Positions 8,269-17,607 of a DNA stretch of 56,321 bases are shown here, piece by piece. Every line of letters starts with the position of its first letter. Position 1 is the first letter of the stretch. The position numbers and the translations under genes are program-made. This stretch comes from Burkholderia sp. lig30. Lineage in GTDB: Bacteria > Pseudomonadota > Gammaproteobacteria > Burkholderiales > Burkholderiaceae. The notes beneath the pieces are model-generated. The model was given only the letters and a program-made list of their open reading frames with translations, searched no databases and was not told the origin of the DNA. The DNA is taken from the NCBI RefSeq assembly GCF_000687455.2, contig NZ_JGVW01000077.1, positions 1-56,321 on the forward strand, given 5' to 3'.

Positions 8269-9435
8269 TCAGAACTGGTGGCGCAAGCCCAGCGTAACCG
8301 CCACCTGCGTGCCCGTCGACGACGGCGAGAGCGTGTTGATCATCGCCTGCCCGAGCGTCGAACCGGCCGGCGCGCCATGCACATGCTGATAAACGCCCTC
8401 GAGGTAGACGTCGGTACGCTTGCTCAACGCGTAGTCGGTCTGGAGCATCACGGAATTCCATGCGGGCGACGAAGCCGTCGTGCCATTGTCGTATGCGCCG
8501 TCCGTGAACGTGTACGCCGCCGAAACGTTCCATGCAGGCGTGATCGCATAGCGCGCGTTCACCTCGTAGTTGTCGAGACGCAGGGTTCCGCTCGTCGGCA
8601 GGTAACTGCCGAGCCCCAGCGAGATGACGCTCGCCATGTTGTCGATCTGCGTATGGCTCCATACCAGGCCGATGGTCGCCGGGCCGAACGTATAGTTGCC
8701 GCCTGCGCCCCAGATCCGCTGACGCTCCGCGATGAAGTTGGCGCTGCCGTCGCCCTGCGAAATGGCGCCATTCAGATTGGAGCCGGCCACGCCGCCCCCG
8801 GCGTTGTTGAACTGCAGGTATCCGGCCGCCAAGTTGACCGGCCCTTGCGAATACGACGCGCTGAAGCCATACGAGCGATTGTTCGCGAAGCTGCCGGCCT
8901 TGTTGCTGAACGCGTACATGCCTTCGAAGGTGAGCCCGTTCCAGGTGGGGCTCACGTACTTGACCGTATTGTTGGTCACGACCGAATCTGCGGCCAGGTT
9001 GTCATTCTCGAACGGGTGAGCGGCCATGTTGCCCCCCCACGTGTTGCTGCCGGCCGAGAGCGGCCCGAGCAGGTCGTTGACGACGTCGAACTGCCGCCCG
9101 AACGTCACCGTGCCATACGAATCGCTCTGCAGCCCGACCCACGCCTGCGAACCGAAGCCGTCGCCGGCGAACGCCATGGTGCCGTTGTTCAGATTGAAGC
9201 CTTGCTCCAGCTTGAAGACGGCATGCAATCCGCCGCCGAGGTCTTCCGAGCCCTTGAGGCCGAAGACCGTGTTCTGGGTCGAGCTCGTACCCATTTGCCA
9301 CGCGCTGTGGCCGGCCTGGTTGTTCGTATAGACGATACCCGTGTCGATGAGACCGTACAGCGTGACGCTGCTTTGCGCGTGTGCCGACACGGCAAACAGT
9401 CCCGACAGCGCGAGTGCCAACAGAGATTTTTTCAT
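8269..9435 (-). CDS. Outer-membrane porin (Gram-negative general porin family)
   Basis: A 388-residue trimeric-porin-type beta-barrel (Burkholderia/Neisseria porin family). A classic signal peptide (MKKSLLALALSGLFAVSAHA) precedes QSSVTLYGLIDTGIVYTNN, the usual first strand. Later blocks such as GSEDLGGGLHAVFKLEQGF, WVGLQSDSYGTVTFGRQ and a C-terminal GLRHQF ending in Phe, needed for BAM assembly, are as expected. Function: passive diffusion of small hydrophilic solutes. ATG 9435 has GGAG about 10 nt upstream. A small membrane-protein gene lies 37 bp upstream on the same strand and may be co-transcribed. Confidence 0.95.
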   Translation of the reverse strand: MKKSLLALALSGLFAVSAHAQSSVTLYGLIDTGIVYTNNQAGHSAWQMGTSSTQNTVFGLKGSEDLGGGLHAVFKLEQGFNLNNGTMAFAGDGFGSQAWVGLQSDSYGTVTFGRQFDVVNDLLGPLSAGSNTWGGNMAAHPFENDNLAADSVVTNNTVKYVSPTWNGLTFEGMYAFSNKAGSFANNRSYGFSASYSQGPVNLAAGYLQFNNAGGGVAGSNLNGAISQGDGSANFIAERQRIWGAGGNYTFGPATIGLVWSHTQIDNMASVISLGLGSYLPTSGTLRLDNYEVNARYAITPAWNVSAAYTFTDGAYDNGTTASSPAWNSVMLQTDYALSKRTDVYLEGVYQHVHGAPAGSTLGQAMINTLSPSSTGTQVAVTLGLRHQF

Positions 9436-9472
9436 ACCGTCAAACTCCGCAATGTGGTCAAACAATGAAAAC

Positions 9473-9772
9473 TCAAACATGGCGGGCGGCCAGTATCGCC
9501 ACTGCCTCGCCCAGCGTTGCGGTCAACACTGCAAAATAGGCTGGATTTTCCCGGAGAAACCCGACAAGGCTGATCTCGTCGCTACGATTGCGCCACATGC
9601 CGATATAGCCGCGCGTCAGGATCAGGCCGAACAGAAAGCTCAATCCGAAACCCGCGCCCATCCACCGGTTTTTCACCACGAATTCCTCGGCGAATGCGAA
9701 TGTCGCCAGACAGACGATCTGGGATGAGAGCACGATCAATACGACGGGATGACGCTGATCGTCGTCTTTCAT
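9473..9772 (-). CDS. Small inner-membrane protein, 99 aa
   Basis: Not recognised. The product has three hydrophobic stretches: about 9-28 (VVLIVLSSQIVCLATFAFA), about 39-54 (GAGFGLSFLFGLILT) and about 76-95 (YFAVLTATLGEAVAILAA), with charged loops. This fits a small polytopic inner-membrane protein starting in a hydrophilic MKDDDQRHP. The start ATG 9772 has only a weak Shine-Dalgarno (GAGAG about 10 nt upstream). It lies directly upstream of the porin gene on the same strand. Membrane-like composition in only one frame is the main reason to believe it. Confidence 0.55.
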   Translation of the reverse strand: MKDDDQRHPVVLIVLSSQIVCLATFAFAEEFVVKNRWMGAGFGLSFLFGLILTRGYIGMWRNRSDEISLVGFLRENPAYFAVLTATLGEAVAILAARHV

Positions 9773-10001
9773 GAAGCGGCTCTCGTCATGCCCGGCGCGG
9801 CCGATGGCGTTGCGCAGGCGTATCCGTATGCGAGCGTCGCGCGCCCCACTGCCTTGCGCAGCTGCAATGTCGGTTTCCTCTCACGTGTCATTCCGTTTTA
9901 CGGTCGGCAGCAAGGCAACGTCCACGCCGCGAATGCCTGATGGCCGGCGCCCGGCCGTGACGAACCGCCGGGATCGTGCGATTGCGGCCGGCACTTGCCC
10001 G

Positions 10002-10027
10002 CCGGCCGGCAAGCGACTGCCGGCCGG
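10002..10027. terminator. Strong GC hairpin downstream of amtB
   Basis: Perfect 10-bp arms CCGGCCGGCA / TGCCGGCCGG around AGCGAC, 72 bp past the amtB stop. There is no U-tract, so it may be a transcript-stabilising hairpin rather than a true intrinsic terminator. The rest of 9773-10098 shows no gene. Confidence 0.4.
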
Positions 10028-10098
10028 TACGGGTCGTTTGTTTCGACAGAATTGGCCGACTGGCGTCGACGCCCGCCGATGGGCGGGCGCCGGGTCGA

Positions 10099-11586
10099 TT
10101 ACTCGATCGCCTCGCCGTGGAGGATCACGTCGAGACCTTCGCGCTCTTCCTCTTCCGTCACGCGCAGGCCGATCACCATGTCGATCGCCTTCAGCAACAC
10201 GAAGCTCAGCACGCCGCTGTAGACCAGCGTGATCACGACACCCTTGAGCTGGAGCATGACGCTGCCGTCGGCGCCGCCGATGTCCTTCACCGCGAACACG
10301 CCCGTCAGCAGCGCGCCGAGGATGCCGCCCACGCCGTGCACGCCGAACGCGTCGAGCGAATCGTCGTAGCCGAGCTTCGACTTGAGCCACGTGGCCGACC
10401 AGAAGCAGACGACGCCCGCCGCGATGCCGATCACGAGCGCGCCCGTCACGCCGACGAAGCCCGCCGCCGGCGTGATCGCCACCAGGCCGGCAACCGCGCC
10501 CGACACGATGCCGAGCACCGACGGCTTGCCCTTCGCGATCCACTCGGCGAACATCCAGCCGAGCGCCGCGCAGGCGGTCGCGACTTGCGTCGTCAGCATC
10601 GCGAAGCCGGCACGGCCGTCAGCCGCCACCGCCGAACCTGCGTTGAAGCCGAACCAGCCCACCCACAGCATCGAGCCGCCGATCAGCGTCAGCACCAGGT
10701 TGTGCGGCGCCATCGCTTCGCGGCCGTAGCCGACGCGCTTGCCGAGCACCAGGCACGACACCAGGCCCGCGATACCCGCGTTGATGTGCACGACCGTGCC
10801 GCCCGCGAAGTCGAGCACGCCGTCCGTCGCCAGCCAGCCGCTCGGCTCCCAGACCATGTGCGCGATCGGCACATAGACGATCAGCGACCAGAGCGTCATG
10901 AACACCAGCATCGCCGAGAACTTCATCCGGTCGGCGAACGCGCCGCAGATCAGCGCCGGCGTGATGATCGCGAACGTCATCTGGTAGATGAAATAGACCG
11001 ATTCCGGAATCGTCGTCGCCAGGTGACTCACGGTCAGCGTCGTCGCCTTGTCGCCCTTGATGTAGTTCATCCCGGACAGGAACGCGCGCGAGAAGCCGCC
11101 GATGAAGCCGCTGCCCGGCGTGAACGCGAGGCTGTAGCCGATCACCGTCCAGAGCACCGTGATCACCGCGGTGATCGCGAAGCTCTGCATCACCGTCGCG
11201 AGCACGTTCTTCTTGCGGACCATGCCGCCGTAGAACAGCGCGAGGCCCGGGATCGTCATGAACAGCACCAGCGCGCTGGAGGTCAGCATCCACGCGGTGT
11301 CGCCCGAATTGATCTTCGACGAATCGACGGAGAACGGCGCGGTCGGCGCAGCCGGTGCGGCGGCAGCCGATGCGGGTGCGGCAGCCGATGCCGCGGCGGC
11401 GGAAGCTGACGTGTCGGACGCGGCGGCGGCCGAAGCGGCCGGCGCGGCGGTAGCCGATGCCTCGGGCGCCGATGCTGCGGGGGCGGACGCCGTCACGGCG
11501 GAAGCCGCGTCGTCTGCCATTGCGGAACCGACGCCGGCCGCGATCAGCGAGCCGGCCATCAGCAGGGACATCAGAAGTTTGCGCAT
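10099..11586 (-). CDS. amtB: Ammonium transporter AmtB
   Basis: A 495-residue Amt/Rh-family ammonium channel of the inner membrane. A signal-like N-terminus (about 1-25) is followed by a striking Ala/Ser-rich linker (about 26-85), then the conserved Amt core starting DTAWMLTSSALVLFMTIPGLALFYGGM. Also seen are GAFADRMKFSAML, the FAGGTVVHINAGIAGLV block carrying the twin-His pore, and DDSLDAFGVHGVGGILGALLTG. The C-terminus (EEEEREGLDVILHGE) is the conserved tail that contacts GlnK. It is 30 bp downstream of glnK in one operon, so transcription is expected from the sigma-54 promoter at 12015-12031. Confidence 0.97.
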   Translation of the reverse strand: MRKLLMSLLMAGSLIAAGVGSAMADDAASAVTASAPAASAPEASATAAPAASAAAASDTSASAAAASAAAPASAAAAPAAPTAPFSVDSSKINSGDTAWMLTSSALVLFMTIPGLALFYGGMVRKKNVLATVMQSFAITAVITVLWTVIGYSLAFTPGSGFIGGFSRAFLSGMNYIKGDKATTLTVSHLATTIPESVYFIYQMTFAIITPALICGAFADRMKFSAMLVFMTLWSLIVYVPIAHMVWEPSGWLATDGVLDFAGGTVVHINAGIAGLVSCLVLGKRVGYGREAMAPHNLVLTLIGGSMLWVGWFGFNAGSAVAADGRAGFAMLTTQVATACAALGWMFAEWIAKGKPSVLGIVSGAVAGLVAITPAAGFVGVTGALVIGIAAGVVCFWSATWLKSKLGYDDSLDAFGVHGVGGILGALLTGVFAVKDIGGADGSVMLQLKGVVITLVYSGVLSFVLLKAIDMVIGLRVTEEEEREGLDVILHGEAIE

Positions 11587-11616
11587 CTTTGGTTTCCTCT
11601 AATCGCTCGTCTCGTG

Positions 11617-11967
<351 letters not shown>

Positions 11968-12014
11968 TCATTACCCAATCAGACATAGACACCTGCATAA
12001 CCATCCGATGAAGT

Positions 12015-12031
12015 GAGCAACTGTCGTGCCA
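12015..12031 (-). promoter_or_regulatory. Sigma-54 (RpoN) promoter of glnK-amtB
   Basis: On the minus strand it reads TGGCACG-ACAG-TTGCTC, matching the -24/-12 consensus TGGCACG-N4-TTGC in every defining position. It lies about 60 bp before the glnK start. NtrC enhancer sites are not certain: only TGCACC half-sites were seen upstream, near 12097 and 12212. Confidence 0.9.
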
Positions 12032-12195
12032 GCCGAGACAATGCACGCGAAACGCGCCGCCCGAACGCGCGCCCGGGCACGATCGATCACACGGCATGCA
12101 CCCCGTCGTTCGGCGGTCGACACGGCAATGGAATCGTGGCATCGGGCTTGCCCCGGAAAGCCATTTCCCGAACGTCGATTCGGATTGCATATCAA

Positions 12196-12212
12196 TTGGC
12201 ACGTGGATCGCA
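12196..12212 (+). promoter_or_regulatory. Possible second, divergent sigma-54 promoter
   Basis: TTGGCACG-TGGA-TCGCA has GG (12198-12199) and GC (12210-12211) ten bases apart, as sigma-54 requires, with one departure from the -12 consensus. It points away from glnK into 550 bases without a recognised gene. Confidence 0.3.
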
Positions 12213-12453
12213 TGCACCATCGCCAAGCACGTTTGTCTCGCTGCCGACCCAATAGCGTGCATCCGTGCTCGTCGACGTTTTGTCCGACGACTACATTTCG
12301 TCGACAGCCACCTTTCTGCAGGCTTCTGTCGCCGGCGCCGGCATCGATCTCCCGCTGCCCGGGGGCCTGCGATCGCTGTCGCACGTGGTGGCCGGCATGC
12401 CCCGAAAGGCCCGCATCGTTCGCCCGGACCCGCATGGGCCGGAACTATTCCAC

Positions 12454-12486
12454 CGTTCGCGTGCGCGCATCCGGCGCACGCGAACG
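12454..12486. repeat. 12-bp perfect inverted repeat in the glnK-porin gap
   Basis: Arms CGTTCGCGTGCG (12454-12465) and CGCACGCGAACG (12475-12486) with a 9-nt loop. No U-tract follows on either strand. The surrounding 11956-12759 (804 bases) contains the sigma-54 site(s) and no convincing coding frame; the frames present are Arg/Pro/His-rich and lack ribosome-binding sites. Confidence 0.5.
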
Positions 12487-12759
12487 GGCGCAACAGGCGT
12501 GCAGCATGAGAGGGAGCTTGAGAGGGTGTTCGGCCGCGGCGGTCATTCGGGATGACGCGGGCACTTCCCGACAGGGGATGCCGGGTTCGCGAGCGTAGCG
12601 ATTGAACCTGCGGTCAATCCGCTCGCGTGCATGACGCCCGAACCGTTCGGCCGGGCGCATGAGGACAGCGGTTTTCGGCCTCCGGCTTCAGCCGCGGTGC
12701 GGACCGAAACCGGAGGCGGTTTGCGTCACGCATGGACGCAAACGACATCCCGTGCGGGA

Positions 12760-13911
12760 TCAGAACATCTGGCGGATACCGACTGCCACGCCGACGTTGT
12801 TGGTGCGGCCGATCTGGTCGACGGAACCGGTGGTACGGTTGGTCGCGCCCGGATAGTCAGCGGCGAACGCGCCGTTGCCACGCGCAAAGTCCGCGGTGCC
12901 ATAGACTTCCGTGTGCTTCGACAGCGAGTACTCGGCGAGAACGGTAGCCGAGTAGTTGATGCCGGAGCCGAGCGTGCCGTCGAGACGTTCAGCATTGCGA
13001 GCGTGACCGTAATAGCCGGCCACCGTGATCAGCAGCGGCGCCGTTGCTTGCCAGTTCGCGCCAACGTAGAACGTATCGTCGATACGGTTCGGGCTGCGGC
13101 CCGGCAGTTTCGGCGCGCCGGATTGCTGCATGTTGGTGTCGGTCGTGCCCGTCTTGTCTTGCGCGTGCAGCCAGCCAGCCAGCAGGCGTACGGTCGGGGT
13201 GATCTGGTACGCGCTGCTCACGTGCGCCATGCTGACCTTCGCGCCGTTGGCCGTCGTGGCGCCGTTCACCGTCGACACCGAGGTCTGCTGGTAGCCCGCG
13301 TTGAGCGACGCAGGGCCGTGCGTATACGTCAGTTCCACGCCATACGTGGCGTCGAGGCCCATTGCGCCGGCATGGTTGCCGAAGCCGTAGATTGCGTCGA
13401 TGCTCAGGCCATCGGCGGAGAACTTGTACTTGACCGAGTTGTTGACGGTCAGGAACGAACCGATGCCGTTCCACGCCCAGCTGTCCTGCCAGTAGTCGCC
13501 GACCGTCAACGGATCGAACACGTCACCCATCGTGTCGTACAGCGGCGCATACTGGTTACCGAAGGTCAGTTCGCCGTACTTGTCGCTCTTCAGGCCGACG
13601 TATGCCTGCCGGCTGAACAGCGTGTTCGCCTGGTGAAGACTGCCCGTGTTGACTTCGAAGCCGTTTTCAAGACGGAAGATCGCGGCCAGACCACCGCCCA
13701 GATCTTCGCTGCCACGCAGGCCCCAGCGGCTGTGGGTTTCCGGGCCGACCGTCATGCCGACGACGTCCTTGCCATCCGGGCCCGCATTCGTCTGATAGCG
13801 GATTGCCGTATCGACGAGGCCATACAGCGTGACCGAGCTTTGAGCGAATGCCGACGACGCAGCAACAGCGAAAAGTGCACCAACGGCACTGGAAATGACG
13901 ATTTTTTTCAT
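12760..13911 (-). CDS. Outer-membrane porin (Gram-negative general porin family)
   Basis: A 383-residue porin paralogous to the one at 8269-9435. It has a signal peptide MKKIVISSAVGALFAVAASSAFA, first strand QSSVTLYGLVDTAIRYQTN, GSEDLGGGLAAIFRLENGF, YVGLKSDKYGELTFGNQY, and a C-terminus GVAVGIRQMF ending in the Phe needed for outer-membrane insertion. It forms a diffusion channel for small solutes. Monocistronic as far as can be seen; its upstream 480 bases presumably hold the promoter. The two porins share the family scaffold but differ through the loop regions, so they are paralogs rather than a recent duplication. Confidence 0.95.
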   Translation of the reverse strand: MKKIVISSAVGALFAVAASSAFAQSSVTLYGLVDTAIRYQTNAGPDGKDVVGMTVGPETHSRWGLRGSEDLGGGLAAIFRLENGFEVNTGSLHQANTLFSRQAYVGLKSDKYGELTFGNQYAPLYDTMGDVFDPLTVGDYWQDSWAWNGIGSFLTVNNSVKYKFSADGLSIDAIYGFGNHAGAMGLDATYGVELTYTHGPASLNAGYQQTSVSTVNGATTANGAKVSMAHVSSAYQITPTVRLLAGWLHAQDKTGTTDTNMQQSGAPKLPGRSPNRIDDTFYVGANWQATAPLLITVAGYYGHARNAERLDGTLGSGINYSATVLAEYSLSKHTEVYGTADFARGNGAFAADYPGATNRTTGSVDQIGRTNNVGVAVGIRQMF

Positions 13912-14395
13912 CAGATGGGGTCCCCTACGACGCTACTTATTTGGCCGGCGCAATGCCCGGACAGAACGTTGATTAAAGCTGCGGCCCGGAGCATAGCGCT
14001 TCATATTGCTGACTCATAGTCTTATGGCGCCTTGATGCACCATTAGTTGGGAATATGCAACAGTGATCCGCGGCGCGGTTGTGCGGTCGATTTAAAAGTA
14101 ATGCTCACGATGGCATTTTGTAGTCGATTTGTAGGAAATATTCGCGTCAATATTTTTCGGAGTCCGGTCAGGCTCGGCGATGAATGATGGCGAAAAACGG
14201 CGGTGGCACGCGCGAATCGGGCGCTCACGGGCGTCACGAGCGTCGCTCGATTACCGTTTTTTCCGTCGATGCAGAAGCGGGATACGGCGCACCGATTCGA
14301 CGCCACCGGATTCTGGCGGTGCGGCCACGTTCCAGCGGACAATCGCCGCAACGCCGAAATGTTCGCGCCCCTGACGGCCGGGTATCGTGCAGACG
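13912..14395. other. Intergenic stretch without a convincing gene
   Basis: 484 bases between the GST-like gene and the porin gene, AT-rich near 14000-14160 where the porin promoter is expected. Short minus-strand frames here are Arg/Ser-rich and unsupported. Confidence 0.4.
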
Positions 14396-15124
14396 CTATC
14401 GATCCAGTTCCGCGTAGTGCCGGAAGATCCCCTCTTCGTTGAACGGGATGCGTCGATCCGACGCCAGATAGCGCGCAATGGGCGGATGCCGCGCGACCCT
14501 GTCATGCAGTTCGATCAGCGCGGCATGTTTCGATTCGATGCGCGCCATCGCACGCGGGAACGCATAGCGCAGGCCCTCGATCACCTGGAACACCGACAGG
14601 TCCACATAGCTCAGGCTGGCGCCGGCCATGTGGCCGCTCTTGTGCGGATTGTGGGCGAGTACCGTGCTGAAATAATCGAGGAACCTGGGCAGTCGATGCT
14701 TGATGAAATCCTTGGCCCGCATCCCGGCCTCGCGCATCTGGTCCTCGTAATACAGGCTGCTGGCGATCGGATGATGCGTGTCGTGAATCTCGACGACGAA
14801 GTCGGCCACCGTCAACTGCAGTTGGTGGACCCACAGCCGCCCCGCCTCGTCGCGAGGCGAGAGGTCGTGCCGCGCGCCGAGAAACAGCAGGATGTTGGCG
14901 GTTTGCCCGATGATCTGGTCGCCGGCCCTCAGGAACGGCGGCGCAAACGGCAGGCATGCTTCCGATGCGCTTTCGAGCACGCGCGTCATGGCCGGGACGC
15001 CCATGCCGTTACGTGCGGGTTCGCGTGCCACGTCCACGTATTGCGCTTCGGCCGCTTCAAGCGCCAGCCGCACGAATTCGCCGCGGCCCTGGATGCCGGG
15101 CCAGTAATAGAGTTCGTAGCGCAT
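14396..15124 (-). CDS. Glutathione S-transferase-like protein
   Basis: A 242-residue cytosolic GST-fold protein. The N-terminal thioredoxin-like domain (about 1-85) begins MRYELYYWPGIQGRGEFVRLALE, resembling sigma/mu-like GSTs in which the Tyr near residue 6-7 activates glutathione. The all-helical C-terminal domain (about 95-235) contains the conserved N-capping region SYVDLSVFQVIEGLRYAFP. The QTANILLFLG block corresponds to the glutathione gamma-glutamyl contact (usually ES/QS-xAI). Likely a detoxification or thiol-transfer enzyme; substrate unknown. ATG 15124 is used with GGAGGG about 6 nt upstream; a GTG four codons earlier is possible. Stand-alone gene. Confidence 0.88.
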   Translation of the reverse strand: MRYELYYWPGIQGRGEFVRLALEAAEAQYVDVAREPARNGMGVPAMTRVLESASEACLPFAPPFLRAGDQIIGQTANILLFLGARHDLSPRDEAGRLWVHQLQLTVADFVVEIHDTHHPIASSLYYEDQMREAGMRAKDFIKHRLPRFLDYFSTVLAHNPHKSGHMAGASLSYVDLSVFQVIEGLRYAFPRAMARIESKHAALIELHDRVARHPPIARYLASDRRIPFNEEGIFRHYAELDR

Positions 15125-15429
15125 GGCGCCCTCCACTCCCTTGCATGAAAACCATCATGGAACCGGCGCACCGCCGCGGGCTTCGCAATCGGGCAACGCG
15201 GCGCGCTCCCGGGGACACGTTTCAGTCTAGGCGCAACCTCCATGGCCGTCATCCGATGCGACCACAGAATCCGAGGGCGTTCCTCGCGGCCTTTGCTGAA
15301 TGGCCGGATGCGGAATGGCTTTGCACCGCAGCTTTTCGGCGATAATCGCAGCCATTCAGCCGATCAAGATCGAAGCCGGCCGCGTCACCCGCCGCGGCGT
15401 CCACGGATGAGCCGGCAATCCCGCCCCTT

Positions 15430-17154
15430 ATGAGCAAAACAGCAAATCAGCAACGCAAGCTCGATGCGATGCTGCGCCAGGCCGTCGCGTTGCAGCAGAA
15501 CGGCGCGCATGCGGACGCCGAGGAACTCTATCGCGAGATTCTCGCGATACGCCCCAAACACTTTGAGGCCACCCAGCTATTGGGCGCACTGTCGCTGCAG
15601 GCGGGACGTTTTGACGAAGGCATCGTGCTGTTGAAGAACGCCATCGCGATCAACACCATGCAGGCGCCGCTTCACTCGAATCTCGCGTATGCGTATAACG
15701 CGCAGCGCCGCTTCGGCGAGGGCCTGGCGAGCGCCAGTCGCGCGCTGGCGCTGCAACCCGACTTCGCCGATGCGTTGAACAATCACGGCAATGCGCTGGC
15801 CGGGCTCGACCGGCTCGCGGACGCGCTCGCGAGTTTCGAGCGCGCGCTCGCGTTGCGCCCGGAATTCGCTCAGGCATGGAGTAATCGTGCCTGCGTGCTG
15901 CGCGAGATGGGCCGCCCCGCCGATGCGCTGGCCAGTTGCGATCGGGCCATCGCATTGCAGCCCGGCTACGCCGAGGCGTGGAGCAATCGCGCGAACGCAC
16001 TGAGCGACATGAATCGCCCCGACGACGCGCAACTGAGTTATCGACGCGCGATCGAATTGGCCCCCGCGCTCGCGGATGCGTGGAACAACCTCGGCCTCAC
16101 GCTGATCGACCTGAACCAGCACGAGCAGGCACTGCAGTCGTACGAACGCGCACTCGCGCTGGAGCCGGACTCTGCCGAGGCGCACTGGAACCGCTCGCTG
16201 TGCCTGCTTCAGACGGGCCGGCTCGAGCAAGGCTGGCAGGAATATGAATGGCGGTGGCAGCGCCACCGGATCAAGGCGAGCCAGCGCCGCTTCGCTCAGC
16301 CGCTGTGGCTCGGCGAATTTCCGCTGGAGGGTAAAACCATCCTGCTGCATGCCGAGCAGGGGCTGGGCGATACGCTGCAGTTCTGTCGCTATGCGGCGCT
16401 CGTCGCCGGCATGGGAGCGAAAGTCGTTCTCGAAGCGCCACCTGAGCTGATGCGGCTGCTCGGAACACTCGACGGCGTCGCGGAACTGATCGAGGAAGGC
16501 GCGCCGCTGCCGCCATTCGATTGCCACACGCCGCTGCTCAGCCTGCCGCTTGCATTCAGGACGGCGCTGGCGGACATCCCTGCCGCGACGCGTTACCTGC
16601 GCCCCGACGAATCGGCTGTCCAGCACTGGGAAGAACGGCTCGCGAGCGGCGCCGCGCCCGCCCTGAAGGTGGGCCTCGTGTGGGCCGGCGGCCACCGGCC
16701 GCACGTCGCGGAGTTGAGGAAAAACGACGCACGGCGCTCGGTCGCGCTCGAACTGCTGAGACCGATCCTCGACGTGCCGCAAGTTCAGTTCTACAGCCTG
16801 CAGAAAGGGGCGCCCGCGCAGCAATTGCCCGCACGCCCCGAATTCGCCGAGCGTATCGTCGATCATACGCACGCGTTCGCCGATTTCGCGGACACCGCCG
16901 CATTCGTGGACAACCTCGACCTGGTGATTACCGTGGACACCGCCGTCGCGCACCTTGCGGGCGCGATGGGCAAGCCGGTGTGGATCATGAACCGTTTCGA
17001 CACGTGCTGGCGCTGGCTGCTCGATCGCACCGACAGTCCGTGGTACCCGAGCGCGCGGTTGTTCCGGCAGCCGGCACTCGGCGACTGGGACAGCGTGGTT
17101 GCGGCGGTGCGCGATGCACTGGCGGCGCTCGCCGAAGGGAAAACCACGGTCTAG
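15430..17154 (+). CDS. TPR protein with C-terminal GT9-like glycosyltransferase domain
   Basis: A 574-residue protein. Residues about 5-275 are seven or so tetratricopeptide repeats (for example LNNHGNALAGLDRLADALASFERALALRP and WSNRANALSDMNRPDDAQLSYRRAIELAP). Residues about 300-565 resemble a heptosyltransferase (GT9/GT-B-like) half, with ILLHAEQGLGDTLQFCRYA and the C-terminal VDTAVAHLAGAMGKPVW, the usual nucleotide-sugar-binding block. No signal peptide. Family members occur near surface-glycan or protein-glycosylation genes, but acceptor and donor are unknown. The preceding 305 bases (15125-15429) show no gene. The start ATG 15430 overlaps no strong Shine-Dalgarno. Confidence 0.88.
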   Translation: MSKTANQQRKLDAMLRQAVALQQNGAHADAEELYREILAIRPKHFEATQLLGALSLQAGRFDEGIVLLKNAIAINTMQAPLHSNLAYAYNAQRRFGEGLASASRALALQPDFADALNNHGNALAGLDRLADALASFERALALRPEFAQAWSNRACVLREMGRPADALASCDRAIALQPGYAEAWSNRANALSDMNRPDDAQLSYRRAIELAPALADAWNNLGLTLIDLNQHEQALQSYERALALEPDSAEAHWNRSLCLLQTGRLEQGWQEYEWRWQRHRIKASQRRFAQPLWLGEFPLEGKTILLHAEQGLGDTLQFCRYAALVAGMGAKVVLEAPPELMRLLGTLDGVAELIEEGAPLPPFDCHTPLLSLPLAFRTALADIPAATRYLRPDESAVQHWEERLASGAAPALKVGLVWAGGHRPHVAELRKNDARRSVALELLRPILDVPQVQFYSLQKGAPAQQLPARPEFAERIVDHTHAFADFADTAAFVDNLDLVITVDTAVAHLAGAMGKPVWIMNRFDTCWRWLLDRTDSPWYPSARLFRQPALGDWDSVVAAVRDALAALAEGKTTV

Positions 17155-17409
17155 CCTGCACCCGCCCGACTGACAGGCGCACGGGGGGCGGGCGCCGGAT
17201 ACAGGCGCGAGGTGCCGGCGCGGGGCACTTGCGCGTGAAGCCAGTGCGCCGAAGCGCCTCGATGCCGCCCTTCGAACTCGGTTCGTGAACCACCGCACCG
17301 CCGCGCCCCAGGAAGCGGAACGTCGCACACACGCGCTCAGCCCCCGCAAGAAACCCCGGCGCCAGAAACCCTGGCGCAATCCATATGAAAGACGCATCAA
17401 GACAAATGT

Positions 17410-17430
17410 AAATGCGGATGTTTATCATTT
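17410..17430. promoter_or_regulatory. Fur-box-like operator
   Basis: The 21-base element AAATGCGGATG...TATCATTT matches the classic Fur-type sequence AAATGAGAATGATTATCATTT at 18 of 21 positions. It lies 10 bp upstream of a good sigma-70 promoter and 178 bp upstream of the cytochrome b561 gene. The flanks add a further imperfect inverted repeat TGTAAATGC / GCGTTTACA. The rest of 17155-17607 has no convincing gene. Confidence 0.6.
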
Positions 17431-17439
17431 GCGTTTACA

Positions 17440-17468
17440 TTGACTGGCATTCGCCGCATCGGTACGAT
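17440..17468 (+). promoter_or_regulatory. Sigma-70 promoter for the cytochrome b561 gene
   Basis: TTGACT (17440-17445), 17-bp spacer, TACGAT (17463-17468), next to the Fur-like operator. Predicted transcription start is near 17475. This argues that the coding start lies downstream, at 17608 rather than 17440. Confidence 0.6.
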
Positions 17469-17607
17469 TCGCCCTCGAAAGCGCGTTCGTTCGCGAACCG
17501 GCGCCGAATCCGCTCGACGTTCGCCGAACATCGAGCAACGCGGGAAGCGCGCGTCGGCGTTTCGACTCCGCCTAACGAACCTGGACTTGAACGTGTCTGT
17601 GAACCGG

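Noticed and set aside
9976..11409. Plus-strand open frame of 477 codons across amtB
   Set aside because: Antisense shadow of amtB; extremely Arg/His/Glu-rich, no motif.
12026..12598. Plus-strand frame of 190 codons in the glnK-porin gap
   Set aside because: Cys/Arg/Pro-rich composition and overlap with the sigma-54 promoter; no Shine-Dalgarno.
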